Origin: Gracilaria vermiculophylla
Taxonomy: Eukaryota; Rhodophyta; Florideophyceae; Gracilariales; Gracilariaceae
Reading direction: 5' to 3'
DNA length: 64,000 nucleotides
Assembly (NCBI GenBank): GCA_019155205.2
Contig: JAHNZQ020000010.1
Coordinates: 72,908 to 136,907 of the forward strand
In this document: positions 1-10,849 of the stretch, piece after piece
Position numbering within the stretch: position 1 is the first letter of the stretch
Layout: every line of letters begins with the position of its first letter
Notes under the pieces: generated by a model
Databases searched by the model: none
What the model was told of the DNA's origin: nothing
The model's input: the letters and a program-made list of their open reading frames with translations, nothing else
Program-made: the position numbers and the translations under genes

Positions 1-2054
1 CACAACCAACTGGTTTTTTGCACCGCCCTTGGTAGAAAAACAAACCATTAGGTAACGAAACCCACTCTACGACAGACCCCCCTCCTACACACAGCCACGA
101 CCCCGTGAGTGCTTATTTGCTCCTCGAAAGGTTCTCCGCGTTAGTGTTCACCAGTTGGTATGATACCTCTGGCGCGGACGGACACTCTGCTGAGTACTCC
201 AAGTCACGAGACCATCATTGTGCCTCGTCGCTTTCACATCTCCGCTCCACGCCATCTCTATCCCACCTACCACTGTTCGGTCCTCGTGGCTCCTCTGTGG
301 CGAATACTGCGATGGTCCTGACTCGTCCTGGCTTCGTGCAACTCTTCTCCGCTCCAATCTATTCGGTACAATCAACACCGTCAACAGGTAGGCCGTCGTA
401 AGGTTCGCACTGTCTATAGACCCTGGCGGTGCGCCCTCGCAGGATCTGGTTACCCATGGTGCCAATTCCACCCAGGGTGCTTCGGATGACGCCAATGTAT
501 CCCAGACGGTTGAACCTGGTGTGTTCACAGCTGACGCTGGAGATGCATTGTACCCGGTGGGGTATCCGTCCAATATAATCGTTTGGTCCACGGCAGCTCT
601 GGCGTAAATCAGCCTCAGCTGCTTCTCTCCCTGTGAATACCGTCGTGGTTCTCCCTATTCGTTGGCCGGTGTTATCACCATGACGGTCTGTGGTCCTCGC
701 AAATGCGTGTATAATGCACGCATAATCACGTATCCAGCTCGGTGACGCCAGCGGCCCTTGCAACCACCTCGCAGTGTACCATGTTTGGCGCGACGCCATC
801 GAGGTCTCAATGAACCATACTAGCAACCATGATAAGGACCATATGGTTTAGACCGGTATTCTTAGACCAGCCTCCAGCTTGGTACAGACATCACCATATT
901 GGGCGGAGATCATCTTGAAGGTTCCCATTCCGAAAAGGTTGACAACGTACGTTATACTTCCAGCATACTGGTCAAGAAAGGTGACCATTTTGTTTTATGG
1001 AACAAGTCTATCGTTCATGCGTCCACATGGGTTTCTGTTCACTACCCATTGGTTTTAAATACGTGGCAGCATCTCCCAGGTCACTCCAGTCTGCTTTCAG
1101 TGCGATTCCCCACATATTGACTATTTGGTTGCGCACCATTAAACCAGTAAGGTGCATGCCACTGAGGTCCCAGGCCCGTAGATTGGTCCACGGTGGCGGT
1201 TAGGAAACGCACCTGCGTCTCCGTTTTCCGAGAACCATATGATCTGAACGATTGTTACCACTTCGGTTAACACCGCACACTCTCCTTACCAAATGGTCAT
1301 TGCCCGGTCTGTATCAGTAAACGCCGCCGTCGGTCTCCTTCTTCCTTGCGCATTCTCTCCCTTCTCGGTCTATGTTCACCATGTAGTCTGCAACCGTTTC
1401 GGAGGTCACGTGCACAGGGCGGTGCATGCGCCGGGTTTGGTATGGCGCAGGCGCATGCCCACGCTGCGTACTGACTGACAGCTGCGGTGCAAAACGACTC
1501 CCAAGCGGTCCAGCAATGAAATAATTTAGGTATGCATACCCTCTGCGGTAGAATGTGCCTATGCGTGCCACCAAATCTTGGAGGTTACTTGCAAGGCGAA
1601 TAAAAAAATTCACCCAAAAACTTTCATCCTCAGATGGTGTCAAAAACAGCGATTCACCTTTTGGTCCATAGCTCCAAAATGCGGGCGTTTTAGAGGCTGA
1701 GAATCGCCACTATGCTCTCACGGCACGGCCAAAATACTTAGGTGTTTTGGAAGTGCACGCGCGCGCGCTACACACATTACCCGCCGAGAAAACCCCTCAA
1801 AATGAAGCGTAAATGCAATGGGCTTCAATTTTACTTAGTTTTAAGGCAGTGGCCTAACCGCCTTCAAAAACCCTTGCCGTCACGCTCTGACTTACGAGCA
1901 ACGACGTTTGTTGACAGAGGTATCCCATCTGTAACCTACGATTTCAAAAACAAAAATTTCTGAGTTCTATAAATAAATTAAAACCTATCTCATTTCAGTA
2001 GTAGCGTGCTCGAATTGATTGTGAATATCGTGTGCTATTTGGTCATCGAGGCAA
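1..2054. other. Retroelement-like debris, no intact gene
   Basis: No open frame here resembles a known protein. The first 75 bases resemble 16,488-16,560: both run TTTTGCAC, a C-rich stretch, GAAAAACA, ACCA, TA and CTACGA in the same order, so both probably belong to the same decayed LTR-element family. The decamer ACCAACTGGT or its complement occurs at 5-14 and 150-159 and again at 15,606 and 16,218 inside the retroelement tract. A run of alternating CG lies near 1,760. Nothing else is identifiable. Confidence 0.35.
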
Positions 2055-2345
2055 AAAACCGCCGGCAACGAACTGAAGCAATCCCCGCAAATCTTACGGA
2101 CGACCTCACGAAAACGTTCCTCGCGTTTACCCCTTACCGCTTACTACGTCTTCTGCTGGGCAAAAATCTCAAATGAGCACCTCACAATGCTCTTTCGTGA
2201 TTCGTTTTCGAGATCTTGTGAAAGAGGTACGTGCTTCTGGTCCACCGATGTATCTTGTGGTTCAGAAGAAGTGCGTTTTGCTTTATTTAGCAGCTACAGA
2301 AACCCAAAATCTATCGAAGCCATGCATGCAGCCATTCGGAACCCC
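2055..2345 (+). repeat. Dispersed ~300-bp repeat, copy A
   Basis: This stretch is roughly 75-80 percent identical by eye to 4,205-4,500 in the same orientation. Shared blocks include GGCAACGAACT, ACGGACGACCTCA, GAAAACGTTC, CTCTTTCGTGA, and CAGCTACAGAAACCCAAAATC followed by CCATGCATGCAGCC. The copies are 2.15 kb apart. The flanks are not alike, so this is a dispersed repeat or a conserved piece of a longer decayed element. Both copies keep a short open frame starting just after the AAATGA block, but insertions shift it and no protein family is recognised. Confidence 0.7.
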
Positions 2346-4204
2346 GTTCATGTTCACGACGATCGACCCTCGCTCCCCGTCTCTTCTATGAGTCTCTCGA
2401 CGCTGCCGGTGGTGAGGATTGCTGCTATGTTCCGTGTTTCCCCGCGGAGCACTCCCTTCACCGTGGGCCTCAGACCGTTCGGAACAACTCGCCAGTGGTC
2501 ATACAGATCGCAGCAGCAAACTGTTTCCCATCGCTCTGCACGCACGATTCTTCTCCACACTGCTCATTGCTGTTTTGTGGTTCTTCCTGTATTAGCTTCA
2601 AACGGCAACCCCTTCCCTCAACAGTTACAGGCGGTGCTGGAGAACAAAACAAGACTTGGACGACGAAAGGTAGCAAAGGGGATGCTTGAACGTCGCAGGG
2701 GCTGCAACCGACCCATTTTGCTCCCCTCTTCTGCCTCTCCAACCTACTTTTATATTCCATGTCTTCTTTCTTAATTGCATTGCAACCCAAGCTCCACCAG
2801 CTCTCATTCCACAACCTCGCCCTCCCATTCAACGCACTCCCGTCTCCAGCGAACCATGCCAACGTAAACTTTGAATCAGTGTGCATCGCCGCTCCGCAAT
2901 GTTGCCAACTGCCGCATCCAAATTTGGTTCCGCACCTGTGGCCTAATGACGTAGTCGAATATGGCATTTATTACAGGATTGATTACGACATTGATTACGG
3001 TGGTGGTTGTGACAATGATTACCGCGACGATTATGACGTTGATTGCGACATTGCTTACGGGGATGATGACGGCGTCGATTACGAATTGGATGACGGCGTA
3101 GATTACGACATTGATTACGGCGTCGATTACGGCGTTGATTACGGCGTTGATTACGGCGTTGATCACGCTGTCGATTGGTACACGTGAGCAGCGCCTCAAG
3201 ACACCAACATTTGCTCAACATGCCCACAGACTGCGTCGTCTTTAGTGGTTTCCCGCTCTAATTCGAAGCCGTCGGTTCGGTTTCCTTCGCTTTCCGCCGC
3301 TGCATGCATAGTGTGACATTGCCCGTGGGTTGGAACGTTACAGAAATGGGAGCACGCGTCGGTGGCCGCCATTTTCAACTGCGCAACGGTTTGCCCTTCC
3401 CAGCTTCCTCCCCGTCACGCTATGTTTGTGCCTTCCTCGCTGCCTCATTCCTAGAGAAGGCCTCGACACACAGCAGCGGATGGATTATTCACCATGCTTT
3501 AGGTGCCAAAGCCACAATGGTGACCGACACGAGTCTGAGGCTAGGCGATCGATGACCATGACGATGGAGTCGTCAGCCTCAAACCGTTGCATCTATGCAC
3601 AGCAGCCAGCTTAGATACAGCCATCTTTTGAAAGCGGTTTGCTTCCGCAATGCACCTGTGAGACGTTTTCACGGAGTTTTGCGGAGAGATGCGCGACGCT
3701 CTATTACACGCGACAGCGTGCGATGACAAGACCAAACCTCAACGCACAACAAAATTGTTAAACAGGGCTCTCTTCAGTGAGGAGTCCGCACATTGACGCC
3801 CATGTCGGGCAGGGTGGGCGGGATTGCTAACCATCATGGCGTAGAAACGAACTGGACTCCCAAGGGGTCTGGCGGAGGAGGCTCGTGTGACGATTTCAGC
3901 TGCGTAGAACGCGTTTTTTCCCGCGGTTTTGAACTCGGATGAGAATCCCTCCTGCAGCCGTACAACGCCAATTCCGGCGGCACGGCCTCTAACAGCCAAG
4001 CTGGGCTCGAAACCAATACGCCGCTTGTGTGTTGGGGTTGTGCAGGAGCTCTTTCCCATCGCGCGATGTAAACCCCAGCGAAGTCCTGTGAAGTTTCTCC
4101 TTATTCGCGGTGCTGCACGTGGCAATATCCACAGCAAATTAAACTCATAACGAATGAAACGATGTTCAAGCTAGGCCTGGTGGGGGAGTATCTGCCCACC
4201 AAGA
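2346..4204. other. No recognisable gene; holds one minisatellite
   Basis: Several overlapping open frames of 60-195 codons occur on both strands, but none shows a protein-family signature. The longest + frame (2,187-2,774) starts inside the dispersed repeat. Apart from the 12-bp minisatellite near 3 kb I see nothing to annotate. Confidence 0.4.
2960..3178 (+). repeat. Degenerate 12-bp minisatellite (GATTACGGCGTT)n
   Basis: About 18 units of a 12-bp motif, with the purest copies at the 3' end (near 3,113-3,165). Because the unit is a multiple of three, both strands stay open: + reads as Asp-Tyr-Gly-Val repeats and - as Asn-Ala-Val-Ile repeats. The apparent ORFs are therefore by-products of the repeat. 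Divergence rises toward the 5' side, as in an ageing array. Confidence 0.85.
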
Positions 4205-4500
4205 ATGCTGTTTGCAAACCGCTGGCAACGAACTAAAGCAATCACCCGCAACTCTCACGGACGACCTCATGAAAACGTTCCCGGCGTTTGACTGTTGCTG
4301 TTTACCGCTTTTTCTGCTCACTGAAGAACTCAAATGATCTTCTCACAATACTCTTTCGTGACCCGCTGTTGCGATCATGTGAAAAAGGTACATGATTCCG
4401 TTCCAACGGTGTATCTTATGATTCAGAGGAAGTGCAGTTTGCTTTTTCAGGAGCTACAGAAACCCAAAATCTATCGAATCCATGCATGCAGCCGTTCGTG
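4205..4500 (+). repeat. Dispersed ~300-bp repeat, copy B
   Basis: Direct-orientation partner of the repeat at 2,055-2,345, sharing the same ordered blocks with small indels. It lies about 440 bp upstream of the RNA polymerase III relic. No TG...CA termini or target duplications are evident, so I do not call it an LTR. Confidence 0.7.
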
Positions 4501-4936
4501 GCCACTGCCATGCTTACGACGTGTTCTCTCAACTGCGACATACTGGACGGCGTTGTGCTGTAAGCGTTCACACAAAAATGTCCAGAAGTCTGCTCGATCG
4601 CATGCTTTTGGCGGATCTTTTGACATATCATTTGAACATTTCTCGGCTCTTTGTATGGAAAGAAATTTCACCGCCGTCCATAATCAAGAACATCTACTTT
4701 ACTTATCGACCAAGAATTGAAAACAATTCAGAAGCCTCTTGTCACCTGTGAGTATTTTCCAAACACGCTATGGTCTTTAGTGGTTGTGGAACAATATAAG
4801 CGACTTCAGAGAGCACTGGCTCCCCATCTTCTCTGAAGTGAGGTAGTAAAAGCTTCAGTTCAAATCCACGCACGTATTCACTAATCACAACGTCACTAGC
4901 TCACAACACGCGCGTAAGGAGTTTATTTGAAGCACC

Positions 4937-6477
4937 ATGTGCAAAGAAATACCAATTCAAACGGAGAAAACTGACACCAGCGCCGCAAAACCAGACATTT
5001 CTTTCGTCATTTGGCCCCCGCCCGTCACGAAGAAAAAGGAGACGGTTGAGCAGTCGGCGGCCCCAGATCGGATCAAGGCCATCAAGTACGGCGTCGCTTC
5101 CGCCGAGGAGATCGCGTCAAATAATCACATCGTCGTCAACAATCGCAAAATATATGAACTGCGCAACAGCTCGCAAATTCGCGACAACGCGTGTGATCCG
5201 CGCCTCGGGGCCATTGACAAGAATGCGTTATGCCAAATCTGCAACCAAAAGCAAGAGCAATGCATTGGTCATTTTGGGTACATAAGGCTTGTATTGCCGG
5301 TCTCCCACCCCGGCTACTTCAAGGCCAACCTGAAGCTCTTGCAAATGATATGCAAATTTTGTTCCCTCGTCATGCTGGATGAAGATGTCCCATAACGGTA
5401 TTAAGTACCGGGGACCATTGCCAAAAGTCATTTGTTAGATGGTGACATAGTTTTACTCAACTGGTATTCCAGTCTTCATCGTATATCTATCATGGCGCAT
5501 CAAGTGAAGATATCACCCCATCGAACTTTTCGTTTAAAAAGTGCGTATGCGCACCTTATAATGCTGATTTTGACGGTAACAAAATGAATCTTCATGTTTC
5601 CCAAACTCAGAAAACTCGGACGGAGGCCTTGGAGTTCATGAGATCAATACGAAATATATTCAAACCGAAAAGCGAAGAGCCTCTGGAAGCTGTGACACAG
5701 GATTTCATTGCTGCTTTGTATTTTCTCACAAGTAAGAACGACTTTATGGATGTTGCCACTTTTTCCAGGGTGGCTGCAATAGTTTGCAATGCAGAGTTCA
5801 CAACCCCACTTTCGACTGCAGCCAGCCTAAAACCTGTGCAGCTGCGGACCGGGAGGCAGTTGTATTCTGCTTTGATTGAGAGCGCCGTACAATCTGCTGG
5901 TGCCCATGCACATGCTGTTTACAATCCAAACGACAGATTCCGCGAGACGGGTGTTTTGCAACACAGCACGACCTGCGTTACTACCGAAGTTGAAAATAAA
6001 GTCTGAAAGAAGGGATCTCATTTCTCCTGGGGAATTTCAAGGTATGTACCCACGCGACATATAAGTTTATTTCACAGTAGGAGAACTTATGTGCGGGCAG
6101 TTGGGAAAAAAGTCGCTCAGCGATGGCTCAAAGAAATCTTTGCCTTACGTTTTCGCAAGGAAATGTGACAATGAAGCGGCAGCTTTTGCAATGAATCGCA
6201 TTTCCCGTTTTGGGGCGAGGTGGTTAGCTGATGGAGCATTTTCAATTGGAGTAGACGATATGATGCGTCAACTTCTTTAAAAAAAAGTAAGGCAAAATCT
6301 ATCGAAGAGAGCAATAGAAGGTCTGAGGAGATAATGTGTGCCTACAATCGTGGAGAACTTGAATTGCAGCCGGGTTGCGCAGCTCGTGAAACTCTGGAAG
6401 CAATGCCCATGAAGCAGTTGCATGGTTTGTGGCGTACGACGGCTGACGCGTTGATGGCCGAGGAACACCGCTTTTGA
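4937..6477 (+). pseudogene. Decayed RNA polymerase III largest subunit (RPC1-like), N-terminal half
   Basis: The first frame (4,937-5,395) is the RPC1 N-terminus. It has DPRLG, a zinc site C-x2-C-x6-C-x2-H (CQIC, CIGHFGYI), LPVSHPGYF, and CKFC shortly before a stop. About 300 residues are then missing. Sequence resumes near 5,430 with [19 protein letters not shown] and the active-site region. The universal NADFDGDEMNLH motif here reads [12 protein letters not shown], so one of the three metal-binding aspartates is lost. Later fragments are TQDFIAALYFL, LISPGEFQG (6,020s), MCGQLGKKSL then ARWLADGAFSIGVDD (6,089-6,280), and LQPGC-ARETLEAM up to a stop at 6,475. At least three frame changes and one large deletion make this a relic. 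FGYIRLVLPV and SIGVDD favour Pol III over Pol II. It ends 30 bp before the Crypton-like element. Confidence 0.88.
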
Positions 6478-6507
6478 GATACACAACTTTCGATTTAACT
6501 TATGAGT

Positions 6508-7323
6508 TTATTGAGTAGACTTCTTCGATTTTTTCAGGGCAGCTTTGAGTGAAAAACGAACATCAGAACCACGCACAACTTTCATTGCTTCATTTGCGCT
6601 GCGCACAGCAGAAATCCATGCATCATGATTTTCTCTAGCGTTTCGGTTTCGTATATTCTTGTTATGTCCCGTAATAAAATCTATAGCATACTTGAAACGA
6701 TAGAATGCAGACTTTTGCCTTCTACGATTCCAGAACATATTCGTATATCTATTGATCAATCTTCGTCGATTTTCCACTTTTCCAAGAAGACGAATAGGTA
6801 CAATTTTTCTTTCCTCGCTCCCATCTCTCCAGAGCGAGACGATCTCTTATAATGACTTAGGAAGATCCAGAATACGTTTGAGAAAAACTTCGGTAGGAAC
6901 CGTATTCGAAGAATACGCTTGTGGCTGCTTCAAAATATTATTGGCGTCCTCAGAGCTGTTTTCTTGTGCTTCAGAATCGTACGAACATTCATGTTGCATT
7001 GGAGCGCGAATCATATTTGCACTAATACGCCGGTTGCAGTTCGGCATGATTTTTTTTCTTCGCTGTAATATGAGAAGACGATTGAGAAGTTCGTGTCTCC
7101 AAACTTTCAGCTTTTTCATTTCATGTTCCTTATCTACATCATTTTGTGAAACCGCTGATGTTATTATTTCGTGCAACTTGTGATGAGAACTCGAACAATG
7201 ATCCAGAGCTTTACAAATATCACGCCATTTTGTAGACTCCGGCCCCACAATCTGACGAGGAAGGCGAAATCTACACCCGGTTCCTCCACCTTGAATGACT
7301 CTCTGATGAACTGTACGCTTCAT
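6508..7323 (-). pseudogene. Basic protein of the Crypton-like element (one in-frame stop)
   Basis: One frame runs 272 codons from an ATG at 7,323 to a TAA at 6,508-6,510, interrupted only by a TAA at 6,847-6,849 (codon 159). Both sides of the stop share composition: Lys/Arg/Asn-rich, with KWRDICKALDHC and HEMKKLKVWRHELLNRLL in the first part and NRYTNMFWNRRRQKSAFYRF, then a Lys-rich tail, in the second. No family is recognised. The position opposite the recombinase and the high positive charge suggest a DNA-binding accessory protein of the element; that is inference. The stop could be a CAA glutamine codon changed by one C-to-T step. Confidence 0.5.
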
Positions 7324-7608
7324 GCCTCAAGATAGAGGTTCTTGCTCGAGATACTAACAGCTCTCTGTTTTTCATATTCATTGTTTTCCCAGATTTCGAA
7401 AACCTTATTATATCAAACGTTGCAGTGAGGTCATTATTAAAAATTTCAAAGAAATGTCCAATAATAAAAATTTAAAATCAAATTCGCAAGTCGGGTCATT
7501 TTTGTTAGTACAGAAAGGGTTTTCGCATCTACATATTGTAATGTACATGTTCTCGATCTTCGCTTCTGAAGTTGAACTACCAAAAAGAAGTTCAACAGCT
7601 CATTTACT

Positions 7609-8772
7609 ATGGCCGGTCAAAGTTTTCGGATTGATACATTCGAGAATACAGAAAATGAATTTCAAAATCGAACTACTTTTCGATCGCGTCATGAACTGTT
7701 GCATTCGAGGCACAGTGAGTCGACAAAAGCGAATATGAAACCCGCAAGAAGCCTGTTCACTAAATATGCGAAACAAAAACATGTTGAGGATCCCAGAACG
7801 GATAATGAGAATAGTTCCGTTTTTGTTCTCACCCTTTTAGCAGACTATTGAAAATTTGGCACACCAAAATCTCTAAAAAACGATTTTATGGGAGCAATGC
7901 TACAAAGTCTTAGAATTGTTTATTGAGAACATGGTCACGATCAACCTTGGCACTTTATCTCAAATGGATCGTCTATAGGAAATCCATTTATTGGTAATCC
8001 AGATTTAGAAAGATTGCGAAGGGCGCATAGGGTACATCTAGCGCAATTTGGAAATTTAACAAGTCGTGCTCGTCCTTTAACAGTACATCATGTTTGCGAT
8101 ATCGTGGAACGTTTCTGTTTCGGATGTGGAAGACCTGTTGAATTTAAGGATACTGCTTTACATTGTATTTTGGTGGTTGGATTGAATCTTGGGCTCCGTT
8201 TTGATGAAAGTTCAAGAATAAGAGTGGAAACTGTTTCTGTGTGGTCTGGTGGAGTTCAAATTTTGTTGTGTGAATCAATAAAGAACTGGACAGTTCAACG
8301 AATTTACGAATTGAGAGAATAGGAAGGGAATACGGGTCTACCTCACTCAGTCGTTATGGATCCGTTTACATTCTTATATACATGGTTGTCTATAAGACAT
8401 TGCATCAGTAGCCTACTTTTTAGTGATATCAGATCTACAAAAGAAGGGCAGCTCCGAGATCCGTCTAAGCCTTGGAGATCCAAAAGTTTTACTTCTTTTT
8501 TTCCTCGCCGTTTGTGCGACATTGGAGTTGGAAGAGAAGAGCTAAGGATGTACACAGGTCATTCCATTAAAAGAGGAAGCGTGCAGCTGTACAGGTCGCT
8601 TGGATTGAAAGATGAAATAATTATGGAAGTCATTCAGATGAACGGGTTCAACGCATACGCTAACTATAGTTCGGCGTATAACGATTGCTCACCAAGTGAA
8701 ATTCCATTTTTTCTTTTGTACAGGATTAAATTGCGCACGCAAGAACAATTGTGGACGAAGCGAATATATTAG
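7609..8772 (+). pseudogene. Tyrosine recombinase, Crypton type (three in-frame stops)
   Basis: The frame stays constant from an ATG at 7,609 to a TAG at 8,770, broken by TGA 7,849, TGA 7,924 and TAG 8,320. The N-terminal part has ARSLFTKYAKQ and GNPDLERLRRAHR, typical of the SAM-like core-binding region. The catalytic domain starts around LNLGLRFDES, whose Arg is the first catalytic residue (GLR-x2-E). A second box reads YTGHSIKRGSVQLYRSLGL, the H-x-x-R region with Lys at the usual Arg position. The end reads NGFNAYANYSSAYND, supplying the nucleophile tyrosine. These enzymes cut and join DNA through a 3'-phosphotyrosine. The relic is not functional as read. Confidence 0.8.
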
Positions 8773-8938
8773 ATGTAGAGTCAAACTTTACGAAGTGGAT
8801 GGGGCATATGGATGTGAGCGAAGATAGTTAGTTAGAAGTACAAAACACGGTTGGTTATGTTTGTTACCTACGCTCATAGGATATTTGGATAGATACAATC
8901 TGTTGTTAGCTTGTTAACATGCGCCACCGCCGGCGCGT

Positions 8939-9747
8939 TCACCATCCCCCCCGCCGCGCCGCCGCGCACCTCCACTTCTCCATCAGCGTGTAAACCAGCT
9001 GGAACCCCATCGACCCGAAAATCAGCAGCCCATTGGCGCCCTCAAGCAGGATGATTAACGACCACGGCAGAAACATCTTCCCCGTCCGCGGGTGGATCGT
9101 GTACTGGTCGCACCGCTCGTGCACCAGGTCCGACATCACCCACCCCGACACGTAGGAGATGAAGTACAGGTAAGTCGCCAGCAGGTGAGGTAGCAGGTAG
9201 GCCATCTCAAACCCCATCGCCATCTCCATGGGGAACATGTCCGCGTTGCGCAACGCCCGCCCCCACCCCCCTTCTTTACCACCTGCTGCAGCGGGTTCAC
9301 AATGCCCCAGACAATCCAGAACGCCAGCACCACCGCCATCACCACTTTGAACCAAATGCGCTTCAGATTCTTCCAGATGTCGCGTCGCCGCTCCGCCCGC
9401 TCTTCCCTCGTGCGCCCGCGCACCGCCTTTTCGTAGTTACGTGCGCAGTCGTCCAACGACACCGTCGTGCAGCTGTCGTACAGATTGCCTGTGCTGTAAA
9501 CGCTCCGCTAGTCGCTGGTCTCGCCGCTCTCACCCGCGCTCGAGTCAAGCTGCACCACAACCGAGTCCGTGTTGGCCGTCTCAGCGCCATATCCGCTAAA
9601 ACTCTGACCAAATGCCGTACTGCCAAATGCCTAACCTGTAGATGCTGCAACAGTAGTGCTACCTAACGCCGGGGTGTTGCCAAAGGCATTTGCAGCAGGT
9701 GGCAGTTGTGCTGCCACTTGGCACGCTGTGAGCGTCTTATGAGGCAT
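8939..9747 (-). pseudogene. Decayed multi-pass membrane protein of unknown family
   Basis: The frame begins at ATG 9,747 with an Ala/Gly/Ser/Thr-rich head and continues through two TAG stops (near 9,640 and 9,510) into a charged helix (RTREERAERRRDIWKNLKR) and a hydrophobic segment (VVMAVVLAFWIVWGIV). A frameshift in the C-run around 9,264-9,274 moves the reading to the next frame. That frame has MAYLLPHLLATYLYFISYVSGW and SLIILLEGANGLLIFGSMGF before the stop at 8,939. The intact ancestor was probably a 260-270 residue protein with three or four membrane helices. Codon use is much more GC-rich than the flanks, so it came from a normal host-type gene. The family is not recognised. Confidence 0.6.
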
Positions 9748-10849
9748 TCTCTGAAAGGGACGGGGCTGCTCGGCTCTGAAAGAGTTTTTGCCAATGCTTT
9801 ATGAAGTGAACTGGGCAAAACACGGTTTTTTCGTGTGCATAGGAAGGTATTCTTTTTTCAAAAAATGAAATTCTGCCAGAATTCTCGACCAGAAAACTTT
9901 CCCTTTTTAATTCAAAATTTAAAGGTTTGCCCAGAACATTCATGACACACCCAAAAACAGGGTTTTGGTGATTAGCCTACCAAAGTTTCTCAGAAATAAG
10001 AGTATTGTCAAGCTTATTTTTAGTGTTTTGGAGGCATCCGTATTGTAGCTTTCTGTTACACGTAGGGAATCCCGCGCAGAAATAATTGAATTTTAATTCT
10101 CAGTTTATTTCTGAGAGTAACCATTTCAACAACGTTAGGTAGCCACATGTAAGCCGGAAGTCTGTACTTGCAAGTCAGAAATTTTGAAACTGACGTCGCC
10201 GAAAACCCGGATGTCACGCGCCGGGAGGGTTTGCAACTCACAATAATCCACCATTACTGTCTACCGAAACGGTTACCCAATCGTGGTGTTGTGCATAAGG
10301 CGGCGACCACTTCGGAAAGTCAAAAAATGTGAATTTTTTTGACTTGCACCCGGCTGGTCGTGTGGCGCGTGCGCGGCGCGCGTGCGGCGAATGCTTCAGA
10401 AATCCGCCTCCGCTGCGCGTGTGCTCTTTGCGCCTTCTTCCGCACCCACGATGTTCAACCTCACCAACTCGATTCACGATCTTCATTATAATCTTCACTC
10501 TCGTCGTCAAAGCGGTTTGTCCATATGGTCAGTTAGTCCTTAAAAGGTTAGTAGTTAGTACTCCATGCAGTCAGGCTGTCGCGATTGACAGGCCCTCCCC
10601 CCTCCTTAGAGTGGTGCACAGCGCCACGCAAGGGTGCGGTGGGGTCTGCCAGCGCCTGCACCAGTATCGTACAATAGAGTTGCGGGGGATATGACCAGGT
10701 GGTTCTAGTGTATCCGACTGAGATGACCAGCCGTGTCACCGCACGCGGTATTAGATACCTCGGATGGTGTGCTCATGACCGACAGGGGTTTCGATCACAT
10801 ATTCCGATGTAACAAGTGGGTGCGACTTTCCAAATTGGTCAATCAACGA
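9748..10849. other. No gene seen
   Basis: AT-rich to about 10,330, then mixed composition. Open frames are short and show no conserved motif. The segment 10,540-10,849 lies where the 3' end of the LTR element downstream should be, but I could not prove an LTR there. Confidence 0.4.

Larger units (their letters stand above)
6508..8772. mobile_element. Crypton-like tyrosine-recombinase element, decayed
   Basis: Two divergent genes, a basic protein on - (6,508-7,323) and a tyrosine recombinase on + (7,609-8,772), are separated by 285 bp, which would be a shared promoter region. Neither gene has a frameshift, but together they carry four premature stops. I could not find terminal inverted repeats or a clear target-site duplication, which fits Cryptons because they lack TIRs. 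True ends are unknown; the coordinates are those of the two genes. Calling it Crypton rests on the recombinase alone. Confidence 0.65.

Noticed and set aside
2943..3227. Repetitive Asn-Arg or Asn-Ala-Val-Ile proteins on the - strand
   Set aside because: They are readings of the 12-bp minisatellite, open on both strands.
2055..4500. The two 300-bp repeats as LTRs of a 2.4-kb element
   Set aside because: No TG...CA ends, no target duplications, and the interior has no primer site or coding sequence.
5396..5430. Intron joining the first two parts of the RPC1-like sequence
   Set aside because: About 300 conserved residues are absent, the gap is too short, and later frameshifts and the lost Asp show decay.
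7609..8772. Recoding of TGA and TAG as amino acids (alternative genetic code)
   Set aside because: PurH, TerC, PTOX and SPT2-like genes end normally at TAG, TAA or TGA and contain none internally, so the stops are mutations.
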